The position numbers and the translations under genes were made by a program. A stretch of DNA of 64,000 nt from Pseudomonas helleri (lineage in GTDB: Bacteria > Pseudomonadota > Gammaproteobacteria > Pseudomonadales > Pseudomonadaceae), in contig NZ_WIWC01000006.1 of the NCBI RefSeq assembly GCF_009600315.1, positions 114,187-178,186 on the forward strand, given 5' to 3'. This document shows, one piece after another, positions 16,744-24,771 of this stretch. The notes below the pieces were generated by a model. It was not told where the DNA came from, did not search any database, and saw only the letters and a program-made list of their open reading frames with translations. Each line of letters begins with the position of its first letter. Position 1 is the stretch's first letter.

Positions 16744-16874
16744 GTAGCAGCTGCCGAAGGCTGCGTCCGGCAGCGAAGCGGCCGTAAAACTGCAGATTGC
16801 GACCTTGCTGGCAGAATATGTCTGGTGGGTTTACGACTGCTTTGCAGCCGGACGCAGCCTGCGGCAGCTGCTAC
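16744..16874. repeat. BIME-type repeat, family B
   Basis: Same arms as the copy at 15005, with CTTTGCAGCCGGACGCAGCC on the right arm. It fills the spacer ahead of the DUF3010 gene. Confidence 0.85.
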
Positions 16875-16909
16875 GGATCGGCACTTGAATTACTGAGCAC
16901 AGGTTTTTT

Positions 16910-17317
16910 ATGACTATTTGCGGTATTGAAATCAAAGGCAGCGAAGCGATCTTCGCCCTGGCCACATCCAACCTTGAGCACGTGGCCGTTGCCACCAAAA
17001 AAATCGCTCTCGACGACGATGAAGACGCGGCCAGCGTCAAAGCCTTCGCGGCCAGCCTGGCAGCCTTTGTAAAAGCCCAGGGCATCACCCGCATCGTGAT
17101 CAAAAAACGCAGCAAAAAAGGTGAGTTTGCGGGCGGCCCGACCACCTTCAAAATCGAAGGCATCCTCCAGTTACTGTACGATTGCGACGTGCAATTGCTG
17201 TCACCGCAAACCCTCAACGCACAGTTCAAAAAGCACGCCTTCGAGCTGCCTGCCACGCTGAACAAATATCAGCATGAAGCGTTCAAGGCCGCGTGCGCGG
17301 CGTGGCTCAAGGGTTAA
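16910..17317 (+). CDS. DUF3010 family protein
   Basis: A 135-residue cytoplasmic protein starting MTICGIEIKGSEAIFAL, an RNase-H-like opening strand pair with an acidic residue, typical of DUF3010. No function is known for the family. The 3' end overlaps the convergent membrane protein gene by 11 bases. Confidence 0.7.
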   Translation: MTICGIEIKGSEAIFALATSNLEHVAVATKKIALDDDEDAASVKAFAASLAAFVKAQGITRIVIKKRSKKGEFAGGPTTFKIEGILQLLYDCDVQLLSPQTLNAQFKKHAFELPATLNKYQHEAFKAACAAWLKG

Positions 17318-18341
17318 GCCACTGCCGTTGTGGCTCGGCCACCGGCGCCGTGTTTTGACTCAGGGCACACTCGACACGGGCAAAGAATGCAGGTACCTGC
17401 AGGTCCTCTTCAAAGAAGGCCTGCACGCTGTCAACGTCTACCCGGTGGTTGTCGGTCAACACCACATTCTGGCTGGGGCCGATAAAGATAACCGCAGCAT
17501 TGCCCGGCACATTGGCACAACTGTGTTTGCTGTTGAAATCCAGCACATGAGCCAATTTGTAGGCCACTTCAGGCAAGCGTTCGGCGCTCAATCGATTGCC
17601 GCCCCAGCCAAAGTAAAAGCCCATCACCAGGCACGCAAACAACAGAAAGCACGCAGAACTGACCAAGGGCCCCTCAGGGTATTTGCCCTTGAGCAACGCC
17701 TTGAACCACATAAACAGGTTGAGGGCATGGAGTGCGGCGAACACACCAATAAGAAAGATGAACGGCGACAGGTTTTTAAAAAAAATGAACCCCGTCATAA
17801 ACGTCAGGCTGAGCGGAAACGCCGTCGCGTCGATACCAAACACACCATTAATCACCCCGGCCGCCTTGCCCGTGGAAAACACCAATAACGCCGAGGCGCC
17901 GATAGACACGATGATTTTGGTAAAGCCAAACCCCCAGAGCACCTTGAAGAACGCGGTGCGTTCGATCTGAACCAGCACAAAAATCAACGCCAGCAATGTT
18001 CCCGTCACTTTGAAGGCGAATCGTTTTTCATCCAGCCAGTCCCAGCCACTGCTGTTCAGCAGGGCCAAGTAGATGAACACAGCCGCCGCCATTCCCAACA
18101 GAATCAACGCACGCCAAAAATGACTTTCCTGCTCCTCGTCATCCCGGCGTTTGCTGCGAGCAGACGCGCGCATCAATTGAACCATTTCGATCACATAACC
18201 CTTGAGGGTCTTGCGAGTCACAGCCGAGTCCTTGTCTTCACCCTGGGCCACTTCTTCATACAGCGCCTCAATATGTTCAGGGCCTGTGGTGGGTGTGTTG
18301 TATTGATACTTGCGCTCTTTGTTTTGCTGACGCTCCAGCAT
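17307..18341 (-). CDS. Uncharacterised multi-spanning membrane protein
   Basis: A 344-residue protein I do not recognise. A charged N-terminal cytoplasmic part (residues 1-72, KRRDDEEQES) is followed by about seven hydrophobic segments (roughly 75-94, 108-126, 135-155, 175-190, 193-213, 225-245). The final 90 residues are soluble, with NVVLTDNHRVDVDSVQAFFEED. AAGGG lies eight bases before the ATG. It is divergent from the small gene at 18519. Confidence 0.65.
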   Translation of the reverse strand: MLERQQNKERKYQYNTPTTGPEHIEALYEEVAQGEDKDSAVTRKTLKGYVIEMVQLMRASARSKRRDDEEQESHFWRALILLGMAAAVFIYLALLNSSGWDWLDEKRFAFKVTGTLLALIFVLVQIERTAFFKVLWGFGFTKIIVSIGASALLVFSTGKAAGVINGVFGIDATAFPLSLTFMTGFIFFKNLSPFIFLIGVFAALHALNLFMWFKALLKGKYPEGPLVSSACFLLFACLVMGFYFGWGGNRLSAERLPEVAYKLAHVLDFNSKHSCANVPGNAAVIFIGPSQNVVLTDNHRVDVDSVQAFFEEDLQVPAFFARVECALSQNTAPVAEPQRQWLNP

Positions 18342-18518
18342 GGCTCAACCCTTGTGGTGATTAAACGATCGTCACACGGCCCTGACACAAAGCACAGACG
18401 GCGGGCGCTGATGCCTCAAAACGACCTGCAGTTAGGCAAACCGGACACCGCCCTTGCCGCTTTGCCAAAGCCCTACCAGAATCAAGGCTCCAACGCGTTT
18501 CACAGAAGGATAAAAAGC

Positions 18519-18776
18519 ATGATGCACGCGGATTTGATTGATCAGCACGACTTGCTTAACCAACTGCGCTCACTGGGATTTGAAGTGTCGGGCAGCGCCG
18601 ACGAGGCGTGTAAAGCCGTGGTGTGTGGATTGAACGACACTAACGTGCGCGCGCTCAAGGGGCTGGTGGAAAAACTCTATACCGGCAGCGCAACCATTTT
18701 GCCCGCTGTGCGCGAGGCCATTGACCGGCACTTGCTGCCGGGGCTCGCGCAGTTCAAGCACCCCTCGCCCCATTGA
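18519..18776 (+). CDS. Small hypothetical protein (85 aa)
   Basis: A short soluble protein with MMHADLIDQHDLLNQLRSLGF at its start; no family recognised. The frame stays open for 400 bases upstream, but that part lies antisense to the membrane protein gene. ATG 18519 is chosen for AGAAGGA eight bases ahead. The last residues (HPSPH) are encoded in a GTG/CAC-rich hairpin (18761-18789) that looks like a worn family A repeat and may serve as the transcript end between this gene and gbdR. Confidence 0.55.
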   Translation: MMHADLIDQHDLLNQLRSLGFEVSGSADEACKAVVCGLNDTNVRALKGLVEKLYTGSATILPAVREAIDRHLLPGLAQFKHPSPH

Positions 18777-18798
18777 GAGTGAGGGGTGTGTGAGTGCT

Positions 18799-19905
18799 TT
18801 AAATTCTCACACTGGCAAAGGTTGATTCATTGCGCGCCTGATGCAACGCCGACATCGGCCCCGCCAAAGGCGCCAGCAGCAGTGATTGCGTAATCGGCAC
18901 CAGGGTTGTCGTCTGCTGAGTCGTATTGGAACCGACGCGCTCATCGCGTGGCGGGATGCCGAAATATTCGCGGTAACACTTGGAAAAATGCGGCGTCGAC
19001 ACAAACCCGCATACCGCCGCCACTTCGATAATCGACATCGGCGTTTGCTTAAGCAACTGGCGCGCCCGCACCAACCTCAACTTGAGGTAATAACGCGACG
19101 GCGAACAGTGCAAATACTTCTGAAACAGCCGCTCCAGCTGGCGCCGGGACACCGTCACGTACACCGCCAGCTCGTCCAGATCTATCGGTTCTTCAAGATT
19201 GGCCTCCATCAGCGCGACGATTTCCTGCAACTTCGGCTGATTGGTGCCCAGCATGTGTTTAAGCGGTACACGCTGGTGATCCTGCTCGTTGCGAATGCGT
19301 TCATACACAAACATTTCCGAGATGGCCGCCGACAACTCCCGGCCATGATCGCGGCTGATCAAGTGCAGCATCATGTCCAGCGGCGCGGTGCCGCCCGAAC
19401 TGGTAAACCGGGTGCGATCAAGGGTGAACAGTCGCGTGCTCATGGCCACCCGCGGAAAGGCCTCCTGCATCGACGCCAGGCATTCCCAATGCACGCTGCA
19501 ATCAAAGCCATCGAGCAAGCCGGCATAGGCCAGCGCCCAACTGCCAGTGCACACCGCGCCGAGGCGACGCGACTGGCGCGCCTGACTTTGCAGCCATGAC
19601 ACATGCTCGCGGCTTACCGTGCGCTGAATTCCGATACCGCCGCAGACAATCACCATGTCCAGCGCTGGCGCCTTGTGCATGCTGGCATCGGGGGTCACTT
19701 GCAGACCGTCGCTGGCCCACACCTGACTGCCGTCCGCGCTGAGGGTGCTCCAGCGATACAGTTCACGGCCTGACAACTGATTGGCCATGCGCAAGGGTTC
19801 AATCGCAGACGCCAAAGAAATCAGCGTGAAATTGTCCAGCAGCAAAAAGCCGATGGATTGAGGCGTACGGTTCTGGGGTTGGGCCCCGGAGTTGAACGAC
19901 GTCAT
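18799..19905 (-). CDS. gbdR: AraC-family activator of glycine betaine catabolism GbdR
   Basis: A 368-residue GlxA-type regulator: an N-terminal DJ-1/PfpI-like sensor domain (IGFLLLDNFTLISLASAIEP; CTGSWALAYAGLLDG) and a C-terminal double helix-turn-helix (LAVYVTVSRRQLERLFQKYL; SIIEVAAVCGFVSTPHFSKCYREYFG). It closely resembles P. aeruginosa GbdR, which senses betaine and dimethylglycine and activates gbcA, gbcB, the dgc genes and the choline ABC transporter. GAGGAG lies eight bases before the ATG. The C-terminal tail after GIPPRDER is about 35 residues longer than I expect for P. aeruginosa GbdR. Confidence 0.92.
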   Translation of the reverse strand: MTSFNSGAQPQNRTPQSIGFLLLDNFTLISLASAIEPLRMANQLSGRELYRWSTLSADGSQVWASDGLQVTPDASMHKAPALDMVIVCGGIGIQRTVSREHVSWLQSQARQSRRLGAVCTGSWALAYAGLLDGFDCSVHWECLASMQEAFPRVAMSTRLFTLDRTRFTSSGGTAPLDMMLHLISRDHGRELSAAISEMFVYERIRNEQDHQRVPLKHMLGTNQPKLQEIVALMEANLEEPIDLDELAVYVTVSRRQLERLFQKYLHCSPSRYYLKLRLVRARQLLKQTPMSIIEVAAVCGFVSTPHFSKCYREYFGIPPRDERVGSNTTQQTTTLVPITQSLLLAPLAGPMSALHQARNESTFASVRI

Positions 19906-20324
19906 CGCGGTATCTCCTCACACAAGCGGGTGATGGCCTCAGGCGCAGGCTCTTGTTCTGGCTCCCGATTCAGGGGCTTGGCAATCACAACGCAATTGCC
20001 ATGCCTAAAATTGAATGGCCATTCAACAACACCTGAAAACGACGTCGCAAAGGGTCTAGTCAAAGGGGCCGCAAACCCACGGCTAAACGCGATTTAAACT
20101 GACGCGGCTGCGGGCGACGACCGTGTTGAGCACATCGGTAGCATTTGTGGGAAGGTTCAGGCCTTGGGCTGTGCACACCTGTCACCCAACGCACAGTTGC
20201 GTGCGCCATAAAAGGTCGTCATGCCCTTAAACAGCGCTCGATTGAGTGCTTTGTACGACGTGTCCCTTTCAATCCCATGAAACTTCCGAGAAAATCCTGT
20301 TCGCTTGCGCCTGCCAAAATCGAG

Positions 20325-20421
20325 GTCTAGTCTCGGCCCATCGCTGTCCATCAGCGGTCGGGTTTAGTAGCTCGACGATGTGATCAGGCGCAAGGCGCCA
20401 CCTTAGCGAGGCGCTTTTTTT
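20325..20421 (+). ncRNA. Possible structured RNA ending in a terminator
   Basis: CCC-AT-CGCTG..CAGCG-GTC-GGG forms a hairpin at 20337-20362. After TTTAGTAG comes AAGGCGCC..GGCGCTTTT and a seven-T run (20392-20421), a good intrinsic terminator on the plus strand with no gene in front of it. That suggests a short transcript or an attenuator ahead of the DUF6124 gene. I cannot name a family, and no promoter was identified. Confidence 0.35.
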
Positions 20422-20536
20422 CGGCCAAACTTTATGGTGGCCGTGCGCAGGGCACCCTTGTGGTGCGCCGGTTCCCTGATCACCGGTCTACTAACCTGCG
20501 TACGGCTGCCACCCATTCGTTTAGTAGCGACAGGTG

Positions 20537-20564
20537 ACAGCTCCTTTGATTGATTAGGAGTTGT
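20537..20564 (+). promoter_or_regulatory. Hairpin that hides the DUF6124 ribosome-binding site
   Basis: ACAGCTCCT (20537-20545) pairs with AGGAGTTGT (20556-20564) over nine positions (one G-U) around a ten-base A+T-rich loop. The right arm contains the AGGAG ribosome site seven bases before the ATG at 20568, so the site is fully paired in the folded leader. This is the layout of an RNA thermometer or a trans-acting-RNA target. Confidence 0.5.
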
Positions 20565-20567
20565 GCC

Positions 20568-20918
20568 ATGAAAAAGATTGCCCCCGATCCACCCTGTTTG
20601 ACCCTGCACGATGCTGCTCAGCGCGATGCACAGTCGCTGGACCGCGCCGCCGCTGATCGCGCCCTCGATTTTTACCTGCTCACCCCTAAGCCTCCACGCC
20701 CCGTGGGCATGCCCACGTATGCCATCCCCGACAGTGTCAATGTAGAAGCGGCTTTGGCCCAAGCGTCAGACTTGTTGCGCTGCGCGGGCGCTTCGGCGAG
20801 TGAGGCGGGGAAGGGATTGAGCGGGTTGCAGCGCGATCTGGTGTTATCGGTGATGCATTTGGCGGAGCTGGCCAAAGCGTATGTCGATAAGTCGCTGGAC
20901 GGTCTGACGACGCACTGA
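20568..20918 (+). CDS. DUF6124 (DUF3077-like) family protein
   Basis: A 116-residue soluble protein of a family that is multi-copy in fluorescent pseudomonads. Typical features are the MKKIAPDPP start, RALDFYL, and the C-terminal helical part ASDLLRCAGASASEAGKGLSGLQRDLVLSVMHLAELAK. The function is unknown. A second member is at 49012. It lies convergent to the Rhs gene with a 79-base gap, so it is not a conventional immunity gene of that toxin. Confidence 0.75.
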   Translation: MKKIAPDPPCLTLHDAAQRDAQSLDRAAADRALDFYLLTPKPPRPVGMPTYAIPDSVNVEAALAQASDLLRCAGASASEAGKGLSGLQRDLVLSVMHLAELAKAYVDKSLDGLTTH

Positions 20919-20997
20919 GCCGCGCGCGCCTGAGGCAAGCAGGCGCGTTAAAACCGGTCAGCCCTGACGCTGTGTGTTTGACCTCAATAGGCAGGCA

Positions 20998-22095
20998 CTA
21001 TCTGGCATTTCTGGGCGAAGGTAGAAACCTGACGGGATTGTAGGAACCACCCTGTAGCCCCTCTCGGATAATGGTCGCGTTATCCAGAACAAAGCCGCCC
21101 GGGATTAATAATTTTCTAGACAAGGGTTGTATTCGAGCTATTTGTTCCACGAGCCATTCTGGCTCTCGACGAGCGGGACTGTTCAGATAGCCGGTGACCG
21201 GAAGCCCCATTTCATTCGCCAAGCGCTGCGCATAGGAAGCCTCTTTTAAATTTGCGGAGGTACACATCACTAAATTTATTTCTTTGATGTCCTTCAAACT
21301 TCTGTTTTTCATTAAAAGTTTGCCGAGTTTGGGTGCAACGACCGGGCCGTCTCCTGAGACCATATAACCTAGGGTCCTACCATCATTGAATGTATGAATA
21401 CCCCCATGCCCTGTGACCAAAAGCGTGGTGAATTTACCGAATTCATCTTGCTGCCTTCCCACGTGGATGCCCGGTACCAACTCTCTTAAATCCTTCAGTA
21501 CGTCAATCCCTACATCTGTCAAAGAACGAGGTGCCGCGGCGAGTGCTACCGTCTTTGCGGTTGAACGCCTACTCGCCAGCCCGGTCACTGCGCCTAATAA
21601 TCGCCGCCAGAAATGCCCGCTCGGATCTACTCGATTAACTGGATCGCCTTCGCAATAGCCATAGCAATTAATTCCGCCGCGCCCAAACGGGCTCCAACTG
21701 TCCGGGCTGTTGAATCGCATCAGAATCGGGTTAAACGCCCGATAACCATTGCCCAATAAGTAATGCCCCGTCACCGAGTCGGCACGTTCGCCGTTAAACC
21801 CAAGCTCACCGCGCTCGTCACAATGGCCATACGCGCTATACGCAATACCGCGACTGCCATCAGCGCTGACCTCGTGCAAGACCGACCGCTGCAAGCCGGT
21901 AGCCAATAATCTGCATTCACTGCCCTCTGCGTCATCGCGGGTCTGAGCCAATACAGTGTCGCCACTTTGGAAAACGCTGTAACGCTCGACGCCCTGGATC
22001 TCAGTCGTCATGCGCAAATGATTGTAGAAACGCTGAATATTTGCCGAATGAGTCAAGCGGTTCAAAGGGTCGTAACGGTAATGATGAGTCAACAT
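20998..22095 (-). CDS. Short Rhs-core protein with protease-like C-terminal toxin domain
   Basis: A 365-residue orphan Rhs protein. The conserved core ends in ELGFNGERADSVTGHYLLGNGYRAFNP..DPVNRVDPSGH (residues 97-161), after which Rhs proteins change to a variable tip. Here the tip (about 200-365) has a strand ending TLLVTGHGG (His230-Gly231) and a later strand INLVMCTSA (Cys278). This is the His-Gly/Cys spacing of clan CD (caspase/CHAT-like) cysteine peptidases, and I infer a protease toxin. The tip is more A+T-rich than the core, as in swapped tips. The ribosome site is weak. No immunity gene follows on the same strand. Confidence 0.65.
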   Translation of the reverse strand: MLTHHYRYDPLNRLTHSANIQRFYNHLRMTTEIQGVERYSVFQSGDTVLAQTRDDAEGSECRLLATGLQRSVLHEVSADGSRGIAYSAYGHCDERGELGFNGERADSVTGHYLLGNGYRAFNPILMRFNSPDSWSPFGRGGINCYGYCEGDPVNRVDPSGHFWRRLLGAVTGLASRRSTAKTVALAAAPRSLTDVGIDVLKDLRELVPGIHVGRQQDEFGKFTTLLVTGHGGIHTFNDGRTLGYMVSGDGPVVAPKLGKLLMKNRSLKDIKEINLVMCTSANLKEASYAQRLANEMGLPVTGYLNSPARREPEWLVEQIARIQPLSRKLLIPGGFVLDNATIIREGLQGGSYNPVRFLPSPRNAR

Positions 22096-22355
22096 GGCCA
22101 GGCTTCGGGATGGGTTAGGAAGGTGAAACGAGAGTGCTCCCGACTGCGCCGCCTGCCTACTGGCCGTTCTGAGTAAAAACTCGTACTCGCAAGGCCTACA
22201 AATGCTGTTAAACCGTCACGTTAAAAAGCCCGCCACACGCAGACAGGCCGAGCGATTAATCCTCTAACAAAGTAGGAGATGTCTGGATTTCTTTGACGAT
22301 GATCCGCGCACTGCCGGGGCTGTTAGGGTCGCCAGATTCCCAATGGAGCCGGCCC

Positions 22356-23504
22356 ATGACCCAGTGTTTTAAAGACCATCCCAGCGACACCCAAATACTC
22401 AACGAAAACACCAAGCCGCTGGACGAATGCGAGACCCGCATCATGGAGCTGTATGGCGTCGAGATGGAGGTGACGCAAGTTCCGATTCTGACCTGTGATT
22501 GCCTCTGGCGTATTTACCAGCGTGAAGCCGAAGAAATCGTCGCCCCTGGCGGCGTGTTGATCGCCGACCCCATCGAACGAAACCGCGCCATCAATGCCGC
22601 CTATGCACGCCTGTGGCTACATAACTCGCGCTTTCAATGGGCCGGGCTGGCGGCGTTTGCCTCCAAACAAGTGGGCTGCGGGTTGCTGCATGCGGCGAAC
22701 GTGACGGAGCTTATTGAGGCAGAGCACGAAGCCCGCCAGCCGTTGCGTGACAACCGACGCGAGTGGGGACTGTTCACAAAGCACAACATGGATGACCAGA
22801 CTATTTTGGTGCAAAAATACAAAGCCACCGATGACCTGAACCCGATGCCAGCGGATTGGCGATGCAACTCGGATGAACCGTCCGTGGCCCAGAACCAGTT
22901 TCAGTATGTGAACGAGATGATGGCGCTGGGCAATACCACGCTGTTTCTGGATATCTTTCCGTTACATGCGTTTTATAAAAAACGCGGGTTGGCTGAGTTG
23001 AAGAAATGCCTGCAAAACCGGGCGGCGATTTATGGGCATCCGAAGTTTCCGGTGCTTTGGTTGGTTGATCCTATAAAGCTTCCATTTGGCGAGGTTTATG
23101 AAGAAATTCTCAAAGCCTTCACGGCAATCGAAGCAGGAGAGATAGCTGAAAGCGTGAAACTTTTAGCTCATCACGAACAAAAAAACATATTGCAGCCAAC
23201 GATTTACAAGGAGTCACGACTTGCCTTACTGCTTCGTGCCAATCATGCATCATTTGTTACAGATATGCCCTCAGGTGTCGCTCAAGCGATTGAACTAACC
23301 CTTTCCAATAAATGCCAACGCGCTGACGATGACAGCACAATAGGGTTTAGCGACAACCCACTGGCAGATCTCTCTAATGTTGAACAGCGTATGGAATTCG
23401 TACTTCGAGCAGCCAAGCGCTTTAACACAATGCTGCATGACCACAACCGCTCAGCGCTGGAGCAATCGATCAAAGAAATTGCACAAGCCGGTGCAGTGCA
23501 ATGA
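22356..23504 (+). CDS. DUF2515 family protein
   Basis: A 382-residue protein. The N-terminal two thirds match DUF2515 (RIMELYGVEMEVTQVPILTC; ADPIERNRAINAAYARLWLH; WAGLAAFASKQVGCGLLHAA). The base composition changes at about 23060 (residue 235): the last 150 codons are clearly more A+T-rich, suggesting a replaced or variable C-terminus. ATG 22356 is chosen over the upstream frame because GGAG lies seven bases ahead. It overlaps the next gene by four bases (ATGA). Homologues occur near T6SS effector genes in pseudomonads, so a role in effector delivery or protection is inferred. Confidence 0.65.
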   Translation: MTQCFKDHPSDTQILNENTKPLDECETRIMELYGVEMEVTQVPILTCDCLWRIYQREAEEIVAPGGVLIADPIERNRAINAAYARLWLHNSRFQWAGLAAFASKQVGCGLLHAANVTELIEAEHEARQPLRDNRREWGLFTKHNMDDQTILVQKYKATDDLNPMPADWRCNSDEPSVAQNQFQYVNEMMALGNTTLFLDIFPLHAFYKKRGLAELKKCLQNRAAIYGHPKFPVLWLVDPIKLPFGEVYEEILKAFTAIEAGEIAESVKLLAHHEQKNILQPTIYKESRLALLLRANHASFVTDMPSGVAQAIELTLSNKCQRADDDSTIGFSDNPLADLSNVEQRMEFVLRAAKRFNTMLHDHNRSALEQSIKEIAQAGAVQ

Positions 23505-24136
23505 ATCCGGCATTGCCTGTTTACGACAGGCGCCGAAAAGTAGCCCTGATTCTTGTTGTGCTTTTAGCGGTCATGACCGTGCGCTGGGTGGTGCAGGCAT
23601 TTGCCGATGACCCGGAAATCGCACTGATTTACGGCGAGCCTTGGGAGGACATGCGTCAGCGTTCCAGCGCGAAAATTAACCCAGCCATCCCTAATGAAAC
23701 AGGGTTTCGCATCCCCAAAACTGACGCCCGCTTAAGATACATGCATCCGCAATATGGCTTTGATACACCTTTAGCTCGTTTCTTCACCATCAGCTTTAAA
23801 GACGAGCGAGTATCCAGCATCCGCATGTCCCCGCAAATCGAGCCTTTATTGCTCGATGACGCCATGAAAATTGTGCTGGATTTACAGGACCAATGGCGCC
23901 GTCGAGGCTGGGAATTAACCTCACCCAAAACTGACCCGGCCATAGCCGATACCCCCGAATGGCGTACACGGCTGCGCGACATAAATAAAGGCGGGACCAC
24001 TTTCTGGCAGGCCGATGACACCTACCAGACCATGCTGAGCCTGCACCGATTCAAGGACGATAGGCACCCAGATGAAGAGCGTTATCTCATCAGCCTCTCC
24101 ATCGGCAATATTTGGGTGCCGCGTGAAAAAGAATAA
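23501..24136 (+). CDS. Membrane-anchored protein, tandem copy 1 (possible T6SS immunity)
   Basis: A 211-residue protein with one N-terminal membrane segment (VALILVVLLAVMTVRWVVQAF, about 14-34) and a soluble part facing the periplasm. No family named. It is coupled to the DUF2515 gene (ATGA overlap) and almost repeated by the next gene. One membrane anchor plus a periplasmic domain, in duplicate next to effector-type genes, is the usual look of immunity proteins; this is inference. Confidence 0.6.
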   Translation: MNPALPVYDRRRKVALILVVLLAVMTVRWVVQAFADDPEIALIYGEPWEDMRQRSSAKINPAIPNETGFRIPKTDARLRYMHPQYGFDTPLARFFTISFKDERVSSIRMSPQIEPLLLDDAMKIVLDLQDQWRRRGWELTSPKTDPAIADTPEWRTRLRDINKGGTTFWQADDTYQTMLSLHRFKDDRHPDEERYLISLSIGNIWVPREKE

Positions 24137-24767
24137 GTTCAGCGTTGCTCGACTAAGCCGCCGACAACAGCTGGCGTTCGTTCTGTTCATACTTGTGGCC
24201 GTTATCACCGTGCGCTGGGTGGTGCAGGCATTCGCCGAAGACCCGGAGATCGCACTGATTTACGGCGAGCCTTGGGAAGATATGCGCCAGCGTTCCAGCG
24301 CGGCAATTAACCCAGCCATCCCTGATGAAACAGGATTTCGCATCCCCAAAACTGACGCCCGCTTACGTTACATACATCCGCAATATGGCTTTGAAACGCC
24401 ATTGGCTCGTTTCTTCACCATCAGCTTTGAAGACGAACGAGTCTCCAGCATTCGAATGTCTCCGCAAATCGAGCCCTTATTGCTCGATGACGCCCTGAAA
24501 ATTGTGCTGGACTTACAAGACCAATGGCGCCGGCAAGGCTGGGTTTTAACCTCTCCCAAAACTGACCCGGCCATAGCCGACACCCCCGCATGGCGTGCCC
24601 AGCTTCGCAATGAAAACACTCGCGGGCGTACCTTCTGGCAGGCGGAAGAGAAATACCAAATCATGGTGCTGCTGGCTCGTTTTCAGGATGACCGGCACCC
24701 TGATGAAGAGCGTTATCTCATTACTTTGGGAATCGGCAATATTTGGGTGCCGCGTGAAAAAGACTAA
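24123..24767 (+). CDS. Membrane-anchored protein, tandem copy 2
   Basis: A 214-residue near-duplicate of the preceding protein: the stretch from TVRWVVQAFA to NIWVPREK is mostly identical, while the first 20 residues differ. The start is set at GTG 24123, overlapping the copy-1 stop by 14 bases; the ATG 51 bases earlier would run antiphase through the end of copy 1. The same GTGAAAAAGA string recurs at the end of this copy (24755), marking the duplication boundary, but no third copy follows: it runs directly into the convergent serine dehydratase gene. Confidence 0.6.
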   Translation: MKKNKFSVARLSRRQQLAFVLFILVAVITVRWVVQAFAEDPEIALIYGEPWEDMRQRSSAAINPAIPDETGFRIPKTDARLRYIHPQYGFETPLARFFTISFEDERVSSIRMSPQIEPLLLDDALKIVLDLQDQWRRQGWVLTSPKTDPAIADTPAWRAQLRNENTRGRTFWQAEEKYQIMVLLARFQDDRHPDEERYLITLGIGNIWVPREKD

Positions 24768-24771
24768 CCCC

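Larger units (their letters stand above)
19906..20567. other. 662-base region without a convincing gene
   Basis: This lies between gbdR and the DUF6124 gene. The first 200 bases should hold the gbdR promoter. From about 20325 there are a stable hairpin (20337-20362), the motif TTTAGTAG at 20363, and a terminator-like hairpin with a T-run at 20392-20421. A second TTTAGTAG occurs at 20520 close to the DUF6124 leader hairpin. Short open frames here (such as at 20145) have no ribosome site or recognisable product. Confidence 0.5.

Noticed and set aside
18120..18518. Longer start for the small protein at 18519
   Set aside because: The extra 133 residues lie antisense to the membrane protein gene and across its promoter; only the ATG at 18519 has a ribosome site.
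20145..20351. Short frames in the gbdR-DUF6124 spacer
   Set aside because: About 60 codons each, no ribosome site, unnatural composition; the structured-RNA reading fits better.
22096..22355. More of the Rhs gene upstream of its start
   Set aside because: The upstream frame meets stops, and the short Rhs form starting near HHYRYDPLNRL is a common complete type in pseudomonads.
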